DNA from: Hyphomicrobium denitrificans 1NES1
Lineage (GTDB): Bacteria > Pseudomonadota > Alphaproteobacteria > Rhizobiales > Hyphomicrobiaceae
Direction: 5' to 3'
NCBI RefSeq assembly: GCF_000230975.2
Contig: NC_021172.1
Location: 2,914,001-2,978,000, forward strand
Length of the DNA stretch: 64,000 bases
The notes beneath the pieces are model-generated. The model was given only the letters and a program-made list of their open reading frames with translations. It made no database searches and was not told the origin of the DNA. Positions 17,199 to 27,655 of the stretch are shown one piece after another (the stretch's first letter is position 1; every line of letters begins with the position of its first letter). The position numbers were made by a program, and so were the translations under genes.

Positions 17199-20100
17199 AT
17201 GCGCCTCACCCATTTCTTCATAGACCGGCCGATTTTTGCGTCCGTCGTGTCGCTGATCATCACGATCCTCGGATTGATTTCGGTGAACTTTCTGCCGATC
17301 GCCGAATATCCCGAAATCGCACCGCCGACAGTCAGCATCCACGCGACCTATCCCGGCGCTTCCGCGCAGGTGATCGCAGAGACGGTCGCGACGCCGATCG
17401 AGCAGGAAGTCAACGGCGTCGACGACATGCTCTACATCAACTCGCAGTCGACGGGCGACGGGCAAGTGACGATCAGCGTCATCTTCAAGCCCGGCACCAA
17501 CGTCGATCAGGCGCAGGTGCTGGTGCAGAACCGCGTCTCCGTCGCGGAGCCGCGCCTGCCGGAAGACGTGCGCCGGCTCGGCATTTCCGTGCGCAAGGCC
17601 TCGCCCGACCTGATGATGGTCGTGCACATGGTGTCGCCGGACGGCTCGCGCGATCAGCAGTATATTTCGAACTATGCGACGCTTTATGTGAAAGACGTGC
17701 TGACGCGTATCGACGGCGTCGGTGACGTCAACGTCTTCGGCGCGCGCGATTATTCGATGCGAATTTGGCTCGACCCCGACAAGGTGTCGACGCGCGGACT
17801 GACTGCGGCCGATGTCGTCGCTGCGCTGCAGGCGGCGAATTTGCAGGTCGCTGCCGGTTCGATCAATCAGCCGCCAGCGACATCGGACGGAGCGTTCACG
17901 CTCAACGTGCAGACTCTCGGGCGTCTCAAATCCCCGAGCCAGTTCGAAGACATCGTCGTGCGGGCGGAGCCTGACGGGCAGGTCATCCGCGTTCGCGACA
18001 TCGCACGTGTCGAACTCGGTGCCCAGGACTACACCGTCAACGCCTACCTCGATAATCGCAATGCGACGGCGCTCGTTCTGTTTCAGAAGCCCGGCTCCAA
18101 TGCTCTTGCCACCGCGGCCGCCGTCAAACAGCAGATGGAGATGCTGAAGAAGAGTTTCCCGCCCGGGCTCGACTACACTGTCGTCTATAATCCGACCGAA
18201 TTCATTCAGTTCTCGATCGACGCCGTCGTCAGGACGCTCGCCGAAGCGATTCTACTTGTCGTTCTGGTCGTCATTCTGTTTCTGCAGACGTGGCGTGCGG
18301 CGATCATCCCGATCCTGGCGATCCCAGTATCGCTGATCGGCACATTCTTCATCATGGGTCTTCTCGGCATCACGTTCAACACGCTCTCGCTGTTCGGGCT
18401 TGTGCTTGCCATCGGCATCGTCGTCGATGACGCAATCGTGGTCGTGGAAAACGTCGAGCGCTATATTGAACACGGGATGAACCCGAAGGCGGCAGCCCAC
18501 AAGACGATGGACGAAGTCGGAACGGCGCTGATTGCAATCTCGCTCGTGCTCATCGGCGTGTTTCTGCCGACGGCCTTCATCACCGGCCTGCAGGGCACGT
18601 TCTTCAAACAGTTCGCCATCACGATCGCGGCGTCGACGGCACTGTCGCTCATCGTTTCGCTGACGCTGTCGCCTGCGATGGCCGCCCTGCTCTTGAAGCC
18701 GCATCGTTCGGCGGACGAGAAGCAAAACATCTTTATCCGAATTCTCGGTGCGCCACTCAGATTGTTCTTCCGCGGATTCAACTGGGCGTTCGGCGCACTT
18801 TCGCACGGCTATGCCTGGCTGACGGGTAAGCTGATCCGGATCAGCTTCATTCTGCTCCTCGCCTACGGCGGCCTGCTGTACATGACCTACGGCCGGCTGG
18901 TGTCGACGCCTACGGGCCTCATTCCGCCGCTCGACCGTGCATATTTGATCGTTGCCTTGCAGCTTCCCCCGGGATCGACGCTGAGCCGCACGGACGCAGT
19001 CGTTCGCAAAGCGGGCGATATCCTGCTGTCGCGCCCGGGCATCATCCACTCCGTCGCGTTCGTCGGTTTCGACGGAGCGACGTTCACGAACGCGCCGAAT
19101 ACAGGCGTCATCTTCGTCAACCTCGCTCCGTTCGAAGATCGCGTGCACTCGGGCCTGACGAAAGACAAAATCCTTGCCGACCTGCGTCAGCAAATGGCGC
19201 AGCTGAAAGAAGCGTTCGTGCTCGTCATCGAGCCGCCGTCGGTGCCGGGCATCGGCACAGGAGGAGGCCTCAAGGGTTATGTTCAGGACAAGGGCGGGCG
19301 CGGACTTCCGGCGCTCGAGAACGCCGCCTGGGCAATGGCGGGCGCCACGGGACAACAGCCCGGTTTCGTGCAAGCGTTCACGCTCTTCAACGTGCGTACG
19401 CCGGAGATCTATGCGGACATCGATCGAACCAAAGCCGAGCAGTTCGGCGTTCCGATCAGCCGTGTTTTCGAAACACTGTCGATCTACATGGGCTCGGCGT
19501 TCGTCAACGACTTCAATATTCTCGGTCGAACGTATCGGGTGACGGCGCAGGCCGATAATCCGTTCCGCCTTTCGCTGCGCGATGTCGCCAATCTCAAGAC
19601 CCGAAGCAATACCGGCGAGATGGTTCCCATCGGCTCCGTTGCAACCTTCAAGGATACAACAGGCGCCTACCGCGTCCCGCGCTACAATCTCTACCCCGCC
19701 GCCGAAGTTCAGGTCCAGTTGCAGCGCGGGTATGCGACGGGCGAAGCCATCAAGACGATGGAAGCGATCGCGGAGAAGGTGCTGCCATCCGGATTTGGCT
19801 TCGAGTGGACGGAAATCGCACTGCAGGAAAAGCTCGCAGGCAACACGGCGATTTTCGCATTCGGCCTGTCGGTCGTCTTCGTATTCCTCTTACTGTCGGC
19901 GCTTTATGAAAGCTGGATGCTGCCGCTGTCGGTCATCCTGATCGTGCCGATGTGTATTTTCGCGGCGATGGTCGGCGTCAATATCCGCGGCCTCGACCGC
20001 AACATCCTGGTCGAGATCGGTTTGATCGTGCTCGTCGGCCTCGCGGCGAAGAACGCCATTCTGATTGTCGAGTTCGCCAAGCAGGGCGAAGATCAAGGAC

Positions 20101-20378
20101 TGTCGCGCAACGAGGCCGCGGTCGAAGCCGCGCGCACGCGGCTCAGGCCCATTCTGATGACGTCTCTCGCGTTCATTCTTGGCGTCGTTCCACTCGTCTT
20201 CGCGACAGGTGCAGGCGCTGAAATGCGGCAATCGCTCGGTACGGCGGTTTTCTCCGGCATGCTCGGCGTGACGCTTTTCGGCCTGATCTTCACGCCGGTC
20301 TTCTACGTCATCGTTCGCAAGCTTTCCCCGACGGCACACGACGACGTGGAGGTGTCTACTGGAGAATCTACAGGATAG
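17199..20378 (+). CDS. RND multidrug efflux permease (HAE1 family, MexF/AcrB type)
   Basis: 1059 residues, the full length of the family. It begins [20 protein letters not shown] with the first membrane helix, followed by the duplicated pattern of two large periplasmic loops and twelve helices. The TM4 proton-relay motif [18 protein letters not shown] with its double Asp is intact, and TM10-11 carries the conserved [16 protein letters not shown]. The start and similarity point to the MexF/OqxB branch. It is a proton-driven exporter of small hydrophobic or amphipathic compounds in the inner membrane. It forms an operon with the adaptor just upstream. Confidence 0.95.
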   Translation: MRLTHFFIDRPIFASVVSLIITILGLISVNFLPIAEYPEIAPPTVSIHATYPGASAQVIAETVATPIEQEVNGVDDMLYINSQSTGDGQVTISVIFKPGTNVDQAQVLVQNRVSVAEPRLPEDVRRLGISVRKASPDLMMVVHMVSPDGSRDQQYISNYATLYVKDVLTRIDGVGDVNVFGARDYSMRIWLDPDKVSTRGLTAADVVAALQAANLQVAAGSINQPPATSDGAFTLNVQTLGRLKSPSQFEDIVVRAEPDGQVIRVRDIARVELGAQDYTVNAYLDNRNATALVLFQKPGSNALATAAAVKQQMEMLKKSFPPGLDYTVVYNPTEFIQFSIDAVVRTLAEAILLVVLVVILFLQTWRAAIIPILAIPVSLIGTFFIMGLLGITFNTLSLFGLVLAIGIVVDDAIVVVENVERYIEHGMNPKAAAHKTMDEVGTALIAISLVLIGVFLPTAFITGLQGTFFKQFAITIAASTALSLIVSLTLSPAMAALLLKPHRSADEKQNIFIRILGAPLRLFFRGFNWAFGALSHGYAWLTGKLIRISFILLLAYGGLLYMTYGRLVSTPTGLIPPLDRAYLIVALQLPPGSTLSRTDAVVRKAGDILLSRPGIIHSVAFVGFDGATFTNAPNTGVIFVNLAPFEDRVHSGLTKDKILADLRQQMAQLKEAFVLVIEPPSVPGIGTGGGLKGYVQDKGGRGLPALENAAWAMAGATGQQPGFVQAFTLFNVRTPEIYADIDRTKAEQFGVPISRVFETLSIYMGSAFVNDFNILGRTYRVTAQADNPFRLSLRDVANLKTRSNTGEMVPIGSVATFKDTTGAYRVPRYNLYPAAEVQVQLQRGYATGEAIKTMEAIAEKVLPSGFGFEWTEIALQEKLAGNTAIFAFGLSVVFVFLLLSALYESWMLPLSVILIVPMCIFAAMVGVNIRGLDRNILVEIGLIVLVGLAAKNAILIVEFAKQGEDQGLSRNEAAVEAARTRLRPILMTSLAFILGVVPLVFATGAGAEMRQSLGTAVFSGMLGVTLFGLIFTPVFYVIVRKLSPTAHDDVEVSTGESTG

Positions 20379-20469
20379 CTCGGATACGCTGGAATTCACG
20401 GATTCACCCCTTGTCCGGGGCTATCGCAACCCAATATCCATCTTCCCGGATCTTTCGTCCGAACGAAAA

Positions 20470-21120
20470 GTGAGCCAAAATCAGCTCATCAAGCCTGCGA
20501 ACCAAAATCCTGAAATCAGTGATCAGATGAACTCAGATAAGAAGCCGACACGCGCCGAGGTCGAGGCTGCGGTTAGAACGATCCTCCGCTGGACCGGTGA
20601 CGATCCCACGCGCGACGGCCTTCTCGAAACGCCGGCCCGCGTCGTGCGCGCTTATGAAGAATACTTCGCAGGCTATAACGAGGATCCAAAAGCGATCCTG
20701 CAAAAGACGTTCGAGGAGATCGAAGGCTACGACGAGATGATCGTGCTTCGCGGCATCCGTTTCGAAAGCCACTGCGAGCACCACATGGCGCCGATCATCG
20801 GGCGCGCCTGGGTCGCCTACATTCCGCGCGGGCGCGTCGTCGGCATCTCGAAGCTGGCGCGTTCTGTCGATGCCTTCGCCAAGCGCCTTCAAATTCAAGA
20901 GAAGATGACGGCGCAGATTGCGAACACAATCCAGGAGGTCCTCGACCCGCAGGGCGTTGCTGTCGTTCTCAAGGCGGAACACCATTGCATGACGACGCGC
21001 GGCGCGCACAAGCCGGGCACCGACATGGTGACAAGCCGGATGCTCGGCGTGTTTCGCGACAACCCGATTACGCGGCAAGAATTCCTGGCGCTCGTCACCG
21101 AGGATCAGAGAATTGGCTGA
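20470..21120 (+). CDS. folE: GTP cyclohydrolase I
   Basis: 216 residues from a GTG at 20470; an ATG at 20527 would give 197 residues and cannot be excluded, as neither has a strong ribosome site. FolE converts GTP to 7,8-dihydroneopterin triphosphate, the first step of folate synthesis. The zinc and active-site residues are present: Cys and His in [16 protein letters not shown] and Cys in [15 protein letters not shown], followed by TSRMLGVF. Length and core match the type IA decameric enzyme. It stands alone, tail to tail with truA, 19 bases apart. Confidence 0.95.
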   Translation: MSQNQLIKPANQNPEISDQMNSDKKPTRAEVEAAVRTILRWTGDDPTRDGLLETPARVVRAYEEYFAGYNEDPKAILQKTFEEIEGYDEMIVLRGIRFESHCEHHMAPIIGRAWVAYIPRGRVVGISKLARSVDAFAKRLQIQEKMTAQIANTIQEVLDPQGVAVVLKAEHHCMTTRGAHKPGTDMVTSRMLGVFRDNPITRQEFLALVTEDQRIG

Positions 21121-21139
21121 CGGCGTTTCCGCCAGTCAG

Positions 21140-21880
21140 CTATTCGTAATCGACCCGTACGAGATAAAGGCCGGCAGCGGGCGCCACAGGCCCGCAAGCT
21201 TCACGGTCGGCCGCTTCGAGTGAGTCTGCCAGATCTTGTCGGGTCCACTTTCCTTCGCCCACGAGCTTCAGGCTGCCGACCATCGACCGCACCTGATGGT
21301 GCAGGAACGATCGCGCGGAGACGCGGCAGACGATTTCTTCGCCCTGCCGTGAGACATCGAAGACATCAAGCGTCTTGACCGGCGACTGCGCCTGGCATTG
21401 AGCAGCGCGAAACGTCGTGAAATCGTGCTTTCCGAGGAGCACCTGCGCCGCCTCGTGCATGGCGCCCGCATCGAGATCGCGCATGGTCCACCAGACACGA
21501 TTGCGTTGCAGGATCGGCGGCGAGCGCCGCGTCAGGATTCGATATTCGTAGTGCCGCTTCACGGCGCTGAAGCGCGCGTCGAAGGTATCATCAACCCGAG
21601 CTGCGGAAAGCACCGCGATCGGGTTCGGCCGCAAGTGAAAGTTCATCGCATCGCGGATGCGGCCCGGCTCCCACGTCTTTTCAAGATCGAAGTGTGCAAC
21701 TTGTCCAAGCGCGTGAACGCCCGCATCGGTTCGTCCGGCGCCGCGCACGCCCGGCGCTTCGCCCGAGAATCTGCGGATTGCAGTTTCTAGTGCTCCTTGA
21801 ATCGACACGCCTTCGGCTTGGCGCTGCCAGCCGATGAAAGGCGTGCCGTCATATTCAATGGTGATGCGATAGCGAGACAT
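21140..21880 (-). CDS. truA: tRNA pseudouridine(38-40) synthase TruA
   Basis: 246 residues. The catalytic Asp lies in the conserved [15 protein letters not shown] segment, with the tRNA-binding FIGWQRQ near the N-terminus and [14 protein letters not shown] in the C-terminal half. It isomerises U38-U40 in the anticodon stem of tRNAs. It is downstream of fmt and def on the same strand but separated from fmt by a small secreted-protein gene. Confidence 0.95.
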   Translation of the reverse strand: MSRYRITIEYDGTPFIGWQRQAEGVSIQGALETAIRRFSGEAPGVRGAGRTDAGVHALGQVAHFDLEKTWEPGRIRDAMNFHLRPNPIAVLSAARVDDTFDARFSAVKRHYEYRILTRRSPPILQRNRVWWTMRDLDAGAMHEAAQVLLGKHDFTTFRAAQCQAQSPVKTLDVFDVSRQGEEIVCRVSARSFLHHQVRSMVGSLKLVGEGKWTRQDLADSLEAADREACGPVAPAAGLYLVRVDYE

Positions 21881-21940
21881 TCAGGACCAGTGCGCAACGT
21901 GGGATGGGAACGCCATCCCTAACGGTTGCGGCGCCGTCGC

Positions 21941-22390
21941 TCAATGCAGCCCGATGGCGCCCGGGCTGCCTTTGCCATGCGGGCCGCGGCCGAACTTGCC
22001 GGGATGGCCATTCCTGAAATGGTGGAAGCCCCTTTGGCCTCTAAAGAAACGCCGGCCGTAAGACGGATAAGTGTAGATCGGCCCATCGGGGTTGTAGGCA
22101 CCGAGATCGCTGCGACCGTTGTACGTGCTGTCCGCAGCATTGGAGCTGTAATCGTAGACATTGTTCTCGCTGAAGCTCAGCGCGAGCGGCGTACGGTTTG
22201 GATTGACGATCACATAACGATCCGGCGGCAATGGACGGATGACGCGCACGCCGTGCTCGAGGGTCGTGACGGCACCATAGTACGGCTGCGTCACGATGCG
22301 CGTCGTGAAACCGTCGGCGCGGGCTACTCCGGTCAGCGTCAGCAACGCCGACCCCACCGCAATCAGAAAAATCGAAAACGGACGGCGCAT
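21941..22390 (-). CDS. Small secreted protein of unknown function
   Basis: 149 residues. It has a clear Sec signal peptide (MRRPFSIFLIAVGSALLTL, cleavage near ARADG), then a Tyr/Pro/Asn-rich middle with VTTLEHGVRVIRPLPPDRYV, and a Gly/His/Arg/Phe-rich tail (about 110-149, RRFFRGQRGFHHFRNGHPG). The tail resembles low-complexity metal- or surface-binding segments. No family recognised. It lies between fmt and truA but is separated by about 90 bases from fmt and 60 from truA, so its co-transcription is uncertain. Confidence 0.7.
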   Translation of the reverse strand: MRRPFSIFLIAVGSALLTLTGVARADGFTTRIVTQPYYGAVTTLEHGVRVIRPLPPDRYVIVNPNRTPLALSFSENNVYDYSSNAADSTYNGRSDLGAYNPDGPIYTYPSYGRRFFRGQRGFHHFRNGHPGKFGRGPHGKGSPGAIGLH

Positions 22391-22482
22391 GCTTGGTCCT
22401 CGGAATAGAACGGGCGAGAACGCAAGATTAGCCTTACCTCACGAAAGTCGCAGCGCGTTTGTCGAGCATGCTTAATTCCGGC

Positions 22483-23415
22483 TCAGGCCAGATGCGTTCC
22501 CGGCGCAAGACGCGCGCCCCGCAGGAAATCGGCGGCTTTCATCGGCTGCTTTCCGGCGCGCTGCAGCTCCTCGATACGGATGGCGCCTTCGCCGCAAGCG
22601 ACCGTCAGTTCGCTGTCGAGCAGAACGCCCGGTTCGCCGTTTTTAGAGACGGCAGATGCGCGCAGCACCTTGATCCGTTCCGGGTTGCCGCTGAGGTTTG
22701 CCTCGAACCATGCGCCGGGAAAAGGCGACAGACCGCGAATGTGATTGACGATCTCATGCGCGGGTTTTGCGAAGTCGATGCGCGTTTCGCGTTTGTCGAT
22801 TTTGGCGGCGTAGGTCACACCTTCTTGTGGCTGCGGCATCGCTTTCAAAGTTCCGGCTTCGAGCTGAGCCAAGGCATCGACCATCAACTCGGCGCCGAGT
22901 GCCGATAGCTTGTCGTGCAATTCCCCGGCGGTCATGTCGGTGGAGATCGGCATATCGCGTCCGAGACAGACGGGACCGGTGTCGAGTCCTGCATCCATGC
23001 GCATGATGTTGACGGCGGTTACCGTATCGCCTGCCATGATGGCGCGCTGGATCGGTGCCGCGCCGCGCCAGCGCGGCAGCTTCGAGGCATGGACGTTGAA
23101 GCATCCGAATCGCGGCGCATCGAGCACGGTGGCAGGCAGCAAAAGCCCGTAGGCGACCACGACGGCGGCATCTGCGTTGAGTGCCGCGAACTCGGCGCGA
23201 TCTGTATCCGCCTTAAAATTCTTCGGTGTTCGGACCGGAATGCCGAGCGCCTCGGCGCGGCGGTGAACAGGTGATTTAACTTCCGATAAACCCCGCCCGG
23301 CGGGCCGCGGCGGTTGGCTGTAGACCGCTACGATGCGATGGCCAGCCGCGGCGACAGCGTCGAGAACCGGCACGGCGAAGTCCGGCGTGCCCATGAACAC
23401 GATGTCGAGCGGCAT
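22483..23415 (-). CDS. fmt: Methionyl-tRNA formyltransferase
   Basis: 310 residues from the ATG at 23415 ([18 protein letters not shown]), which has GAGGA 9 bases upstream; the ATG at 23430 overlaps that Shine-Dalgarno and is rejected. It formylates initiator Met-tRNA. The catalytic Asn-His-Asp region is visible ([17 protein letters not shown], then [12 protein letters not shown]), and the C-terminal OB-like domain (about 205-310) is present. It follows def on the same strand, as in most bacteria, here with an 88-base gap. Confidence 0.95.
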   Translation of the reverse strand: MPLDIVFMGTPDFAVPVLDAVAAAGHRIVAVYSQPPRPAGRGLSEVKSPVHRRAEALGIPVRTPKNFKADTDRAEFAALNADAAVVVAYGLLLPATVLDAPRFGCFNVHASKLPRWRGAAPIQRAIMAGDTVTAVNIMRMDAGLDTGPVCLGRDMPISTDMTAGELHDKLSALGAELMVDALAQLEAGTLKAMPQPQEGVTYAAKIDKRETRIDFAKPAHEIVNHIRGLSPFPGAWFEANLSGNPERIKVLRASAVSKNGEPGVLLDSELTVACGEGAIRIEELQRAGKQPMKAADFLRGARLAPGTHLA

Positions 23416-23503
23416 CCCGCGAATCCTCATTTGCGCGTGCGATCAATCTGCGGTCGGCTGGCCGCACGTGCAGGAATTGTTCGGCCCGAAACCGGCGTGC
23501 TCG

Positions 23504-24019
23504 CTAGCTCCGCGCCTCGCGCCCCTGCTTCTTGAATTTCCGGATGATCATGTCGCGTTTCAGGCGCGACAGGAAGTCGATGATCAGTTGCCCGTCGAGG
23601 TGGTCAAGCTCGTGCTGAAGGGCCGTCGCAAGCAAGCCTTCGGCGGCAAGCTCCTGCTCCTTCCCATGCCGGTCGATGTAGCGGACCGTTACGCTGGCGG
23701 GCCGTTCGATTTCCACGTGCACGTCGGGAATCGAAAGACAGCCCTCCTCATGAAGCCGGGTCGTCGATCCGAGCGCGACAAGCTCGGGGTTCGCCATCGC
23801 TATTGGGTTTGGGGGCGCGCCTTCCTCGGCGGCATCGACGACGAGGATGCGTTTCAAAACGCCGACCTGCACGGCGGCAAGGCCGATGCCCGGCGCGTCG
23901 TACATCGTCTCCAGCATGTCGTCCATCAACTTGACGACGGCATCGTCGACCCGCTCGACCGGATCGGAGATCTTGCGGAGGACGGGATCGGGAATTTTTA
24001 TGATGGGTAGAATGGCCAT
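23504..24019 (-). CDS. def: Peptide deformylase
   Basis: 171 residues, the usual size of a type I enzyme. All three motifs are intact: motif 1 GIGLAAVQVG, motif 2 EEGCLSIPD (metal Cys) and motif 3 LQHELDHLDG (HExxH). It removes the formyl group that Fmt puts on nascent proteins, so the def-fmt pairing is functional as well as physical. Start ATG 24019; the N-terminal MAILPIIKIPDPVLRKIS is typical. Confidence 0.96.
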   Translation of the reverse strand: MAILPIIKIPDPVLRKISDPVERVDDAVVKLMDDMLETMYDAPGIGLAAVQVGVLKRILVVDAAEEGAPPNPIAMANPELVALGSTTRLHEEGCLSIPDVHVEIERPASVTVRYIDRHGKEQELAAEGLLATALQHELDHLDGQLIIDFLSRLKRDMIIRKFKKQGREARS

Positions 24020-24063
24020 GACGCTGACATATGGAAGGCGATGGCGGCGGTCAATGGCGTGTG

Positions 24064-24999
24064 CTATCCGCGCGCAGCGGATGCAAGGGCTTCGGCGGTC
24101 GCCTCGACGGGCTGCCAGCCTGTTTGCCGTAACCGGCCGGCGTCCGCGACGAGGTCGCCGCTCAGGCGATCGGCAATCTCGGCCTTACCGGCCATGCGGA
24201 GCGCGGCGGCAATCGCGACCTCGGGAATGGGGAGCAGCATGGACGGATGGCCGCGGCCTTTTCGCAATGCCCGGATGATGTCCGCAATCGTAACGGGCGT
24301 GCTGTCGGCAACGATGAAGGATGCATCCTTGGCGGCCTCGGCCCCGAGCACATGTTTAATCGCCGCGAGCAGATTGCCGATGCTCAGCAGCGACCGCCGT
24401 CCTTTCATCGCGCCGAACGGCAGGGGATAGGGGCTGGCCGCGAGCCGCATCAGCGCTGCCATGTTGCCCTTGACGCCCGGTCCGTAAACCAGAACGGGGC
24501 GGAGGACGGTCCAATGCGTGCCTGAGCCCGCGAGCAGCTCGGCAGTGATCGCTTCGGCCGCGATCTTTGAACGTCCGTAGGCGTCGGTTGGGCTGGCGGG
24601 CGTTGCCTCGGTGACGACGCCATCGTGCGAGGCGCCGACCTGGGCGCGGACCGACGATATCAAGACGAAACGTTTGACGCGAGCCGCGCGTGCGGCTCTT
24701 GCGAGCTGGCGCGTTGCATCGACATTGATCGCGGTATAGGCGGCGTCCGGAATTCCCGCCCGGGCATGCGCCATGCCGGCGGCGTGAATGACGGCATCGA
24801 CACCGCGCACGACATACTCGGCGGCGAATGACCGCGACATATCACCGAGTGCAATTCCTTCGACATTCGGATCGTCGAAGATGACGGGCTGGCGCGCCGC
24901 CGCCCGGACCAGGTAACCGCTTTCAGACAGGCTGCGAACGAGATGCTTCCCGATGAATCCGGACGCTCCGGTCACGAGAATTCGCGGCTTGACGGTCAT
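24064..24999 (-). CDS. NAD-dependent epimerase/dehydratase (extended SDR)
   Basis: 311 residues from ATG 24999. The Rossmann motif GASGFIGKHL sits near residue 12, the extended-SDR catalytic Tyr-Lys in YGRSKIAAE, and a Ser in LISSVRAQVG upstream of it. The family resembles UDP-glucose 4-epimerase and other nucleotide-sugar enzymes. Substrate cannot be assigned; a sugar-nucleotide or a polyprenyl/steroid substrate is possible. It lies between def and a MATE exporter, 44 bases upstream of def on the same strand, possibly in the same transcript. Confidence 0.85.
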   Translation of the reverse strand: MTVKPRILVTGASGFIGKHLVRSLSESGYLVRAAARQPVIFDDPNVEGIALGDMSRSFAAEYVVRGVDAVIHAAGMAHARAGIPDAAYTAINVDATRQLARAARAARVKRFVLISSVRAQVGASHDGVVTEATPASPTDAYGRSKIAAEAITAELLAGSGTHWTVLRPVLVYGPGVKGNMAALMRLAASPYPLPFGAMKGRRSLLSIGNLLAAIKHVLGAEAAKDASFIVADSTPVTIADIIRALRKGRGHPSMLLPIPEVAIAAALRMAGKAEIADRLSGDLVADAGRLRQTGWQPVEATAEALASAARG

Positions 25000-25050
25000 G
25001 GCCAGACTCCCTTGCTCCCCTGCAAGAGGCAATTTCCCAGTCGGACGAAG

Positions 25051-26448
25051 CTACACCACTTCGTGACCAACAGGATTCTCGGGCGGCTTAAACGTTTCTC
25101 CAATCGCGTCGATCAGCTTATAGGCCGAAAAAATGGCAACGATACCGAATGCGACGCCGCCGACCATGTTGCCCGCGAGCACGCCCGGCGCGCCGAAGAA
25201 CCTGCCACCAAGCAGAACGAACGGAACGGTTCCGAGCGTCGCCCTACCCCAGTTCAGCATCGTCGAAAAATGCGGCCGGCCCAGCGTGTTGAATGCAGCG
25301 TTTGCGACGAACAATGCGCCCATGAAAACGAAAAGCGGCGACAGCCAACGGCAGAAGAAGACGATCAGCTCGCGCGCTTCACCGCCCGCGTTGAAGACCG
25401 CCGCGATCTCGTTCGCGAGAACTCCGAGGCCGAACCATGCAATGCCCGTAAATGCCGCCATCGTCAGCAGCGAGAACGTGAATACGTCGCGCATGCGCTG
25501 CGGGGAGCGCGCGCCGAAGTTCTGGCCTATGATCGGGCCGACGGCACCCGAGAGCGCATAGATGGCGCCGAAGGCAACCGGTGTCAGCCGCGCGAGGATC
25601 GCCCAGGCTGCGACTGCCGCATCGCCATAAGCAGCGATCGCGTAGGTGACGTAGCCATTGCCGATGGCCGGCGCGATATTCGTCAAAACGGCCGGTGCAG
25701 CGATCTGCAGGAAGGCGGGCGCATCCTGCATGAGCGTTGCGCTTTTCGGGCGCGAAAGAAGATCATGCACAATCATGACACCGTAGAAGCCGATCCCCAT
25801 CATCACCAAGCGGGCGATCAGCGACGACACCGCCGCGCCTTCGATCCCGAAGCCGAAGTGTACGATCAGGATCAAGTCCAGGATCGTATTGACGATCGCG
25901 CCGAACAACGTGACGAACATCGCGCGACGCGCGTCTCCAGCCGAGCGCAGAACCGCCGACGATGTAATCGCGAGCGCGAGAACGGGCAGTGTCGGCACAA
26001 GAATTCTCAGATAGACTGCCGCGAGATCGAGCGTTCGCCCGCTGGCTCCGATGAGCTCCAGCAGAGGCTCGATCGCGAACCACAAGACGACCGCGATCAA
26101 AACCGAGGCGATCAGCGCGAGCAAATGTGCGTTCGTCGCCAGACGCCGCGCCCGCATGCGCCGCCCGGCACCGAGAGCGGGCGCGACAAGCGACGTCGCG
26201 GCGATCGACAATCCGATGCCGACGGACGTCGCGAAGAACAGGATCGAACTTGCGTAACCGACGGCCGCGACGATCGCCTCGTCGTTCAGCCGCGAGAGAA
26301 AGTAGATATTGGCGAGATCGCCGACGAAGATCGCCATGAGGCCGAGCGCGCCCGCACCGGTCATCGTCAGGATGTGGCGCAGCAGGGAGCCGGTGACGAA
26401 TCTGGGGGCCTGAGCAGAGGGGCGCCGCGTCGTCTCGATATTGTTCAT
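25051..26448 (-). CDS. MATE-family multidrug/sodium efflux protein
   Basis: 465 residues from ATG 26448. Twelve predicted membrane helices in two MatE halves (about 25-190 and 250-415). Typical features are GALGLMAIFVGDLANIYFLS in helix 1-2 and IIGQNFGARSPQRM in the middle of the protein. It exchanges Na+ or H+ for cationic drugs or metabolites in the inner membrane. It is 60 bases downstream of recR and likely shares its transcript. Confidence 0.92.
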   Translation of the reverse strand: MNNIETTRRPSAQAPRFVTGSLLRHILTMTGAGALGLMAIFVGDLANIYFLSRLNDEAIVAAVGYASSILFFATSVGIGLSIAATSLVAPALGAGRRMRARRLATNAHLLALIASVLIAVVLWFAIEPLLELIGASGRTLDLAAVYLRILVPTLPVLALAITSSAVLRSAGDARRAMFVTLFGAIVNTILDLILIVHFGFGIEGAAVSSLIARLVMMGIGFYGVMIVHDLLSRPKSATLMQDAPAFLQIAAPAVLTNIAPAIGNGYVTYAIAAYGDAAVAAWAILARLTPVAFGAIYALSGAVGPIIGQNFGARSPQRMRDVFTFSLLTMAAFTGIAWFGLGVLANEIAAVFNAGGEARELIVFFCRWLSPLFVFMGALFVANAAFNTLGRPHFSTMLNWGRATLGTVPFVLLGGRFFGAPGVLAGNMVGGVAFGIVAIFSAYKLIDAIGETFKPPENPVGHEVV

Positions 26449-26508
26449 CGTCCCTTTTTTCCCGCCCTGGACGGCCAAGTTCGGGCCTGCCTTTTGCAAT
26501 TCGCCGCT

Positions 26509-27114
26509 CTAAAGCTTGCGCCGAGCCTTGAAGGCTGCTGCGAGCGTGCCGTCGTCGAGATAATCGAGTTCGCCGCCAATTGGCACGCCTTGCGCGAGCC
26601 GCGATACCGTAACGTCGATCGTCGCGAGCTGATCGGATATGTAATGGGCCGTCGACTGGCCTTCGACGGTGGCATTGAGAGCGAGCAGGATTTCTTTGAC
26701 TTCGGGTGATTGCGCCCTCGTCAAGAGACTTGCGACATTCAACTGCTCCGGTCCGATGCCGTCGAGCGGCGACAAGTGGCCGCCAAGCACGTGATAGCGC
26801 GCCGAGACGATGCTCGCGCGTTCCAAGGCCCAGAGGTCGCCGACCTCCTCGACCACAACGATGAGGCTTTGATCGCGGCGCGGATCGGCGCAGATGCTGC
26901 AGGGCGCGACCGTATCGAGATTGCCGCAGACCGGGCATTCGGAAATTTTTTCGACGGCTTGCTGAAGCGCGTCCGACAAGGGCAGCAGCAGATCGTTGCG
27001 CCGCTTCAGCAGCGACAGCACCGCCTTGCGCGCCGAGCGGGGCCCAAGGCCCGGCAAGCGCGACAGGAGCTGCACGAGGCGCTCGATCTCCGGTCCTGCG
27101 ATTTTCCGGGACAT
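26509..27114 (-). CDS. recR: Recombination protein RecR
   Basis: 201 residues. A helix-hairpin-helix at the N-terminus ([18 protein letters not shown]) is followed by the C4 zinc finger ([18 protein letters not shown]) and the Toprim domain ([14 protein letters not shown]). RecR works with RecO and RecF to load RecA on gapped DNA. It is part of the classic dnaX-ybaB-recR order, here separated from ybaB by a 182-base gap containing palindromes. Confidence 0.96.
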   Translation of the reverse strand: MSRKIAGPEIERLVQLLSRLPGLGPRSARKAVLSLLKRRNDLLLPLSDALQQAVEKISECPVCGNLDTVAPCSICADPRRDQSLIVVVEEVGDLWALERASIVSARYHVLGGHLSPLDGIGPEQLNVASLLTRAQSPEVKEILLALNATVEGQSTAHYISDQLATIDVTVSRLAQGVPIGGELDYLDDGTLAAAFKARRKL

Positions 27115-27175
27115 CCTCTAATTCTTCATGTGACCGCTTATCAGAAAGCCAAGACTGCCGGAGTTCATCCGCTCC

Positions 27176-27262
27176 ATGGCCGGGCTTGCCCCCGCCATCC
27201 AGAGCCGCGCGATCCGCTCTCTGTAATCTCGGCACTGGATGGCCGCCTCGGAGGGCGGCCAT
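27176..27262. repeat. Pair of GC-rich palindromes between ybaB and recR
   Basis: The first is ATGGCCGGG (27176-27184) facing CCCGCCAT (27191-27198), one base imperfect. The second is a perfect 9-bp stem ATGGCCGCC (27239-27247) and GGCGGCCAT (27254-27262). Both share the core ATGGCCG/CGGCCAT, as does the hairpin at 55133-55156. They look like members of a dispersed palindromic repeat family as found in many Hyphomicrobiales genomes. They may also uncouple recR from ybaB. Confidence 0.55.
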
Positions 27263-27296
27263 GACGCGGCGGTGACGTTTCCAATACGCTGGAGGA

Positions 27297-27617
27297 CTAG
27301 AATAATTTCATTCCCGGCGGCAAGGGAATCCCGCCGGTGATCTCAGCCATTTTCGTCTGCATGGCATTATCGGCCTTGGCGCGAGCGTCAGCCGCTGCGG
27401 CGACGATCAGGTCTTCGAGAATCTCGACCTCGTCGGGCTTGATCAGGCTTGGGTCAATGCGAACGCGCTTGACCTCGCCCTTGCCGTCGACTGTCAGATG
27501 TACGAGACCGCCGCCGGATTGGCCTTCGATCTCGGTGCGTGCGAGTTCTTCCTGCATCTCTTTGAAACGGGCCTGCATCTGACCCATTTGCTTCATCATA
27601 CCCATCAAGTCTTTCAT
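27297..27617 (-). CDS. ybaB: YbaB/EbfC nucleoid-associated protein
   Basis: 106 residues from ATG 27617 (MKDLMGMMKQMGQMQARFKE). The N-terminal helix is Met/Lys/Gln-rich, the middle has the beta strands LVHLTVDGKGEVKRVRIDPS and the C-terminus the second helix with LIVAAAADARAKA, ending GGIPLPPGMKLF as in almost all members. It is a dimeric tweezer-like DNA-binding protein. It begins 39 bases after dnaX. Confidence 0.95.
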   Translation of the reverse strand: MKDLMGMMKQMGQMQARFKEMQEELARTEIEGQSGGGLVHLTVDGKGEVKRVRIDPSLIKPDEVEILEDLIVAAAADARAKADNAMQTKMAEITGGIPLPPGMKLF

Positions 27618-27655
27618 GCAATCCTCTGCGTTGCGGCAATTCTCGGCGACGCGCG

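Noticed and set aside
24943..26709. A 588-codon open frame on the plus strand opposite the MATE and recR genes
   Set aside because: The translation is mostly Arg/Asp/Gln low complexity, typical of the shadow of a membrane protein gene.
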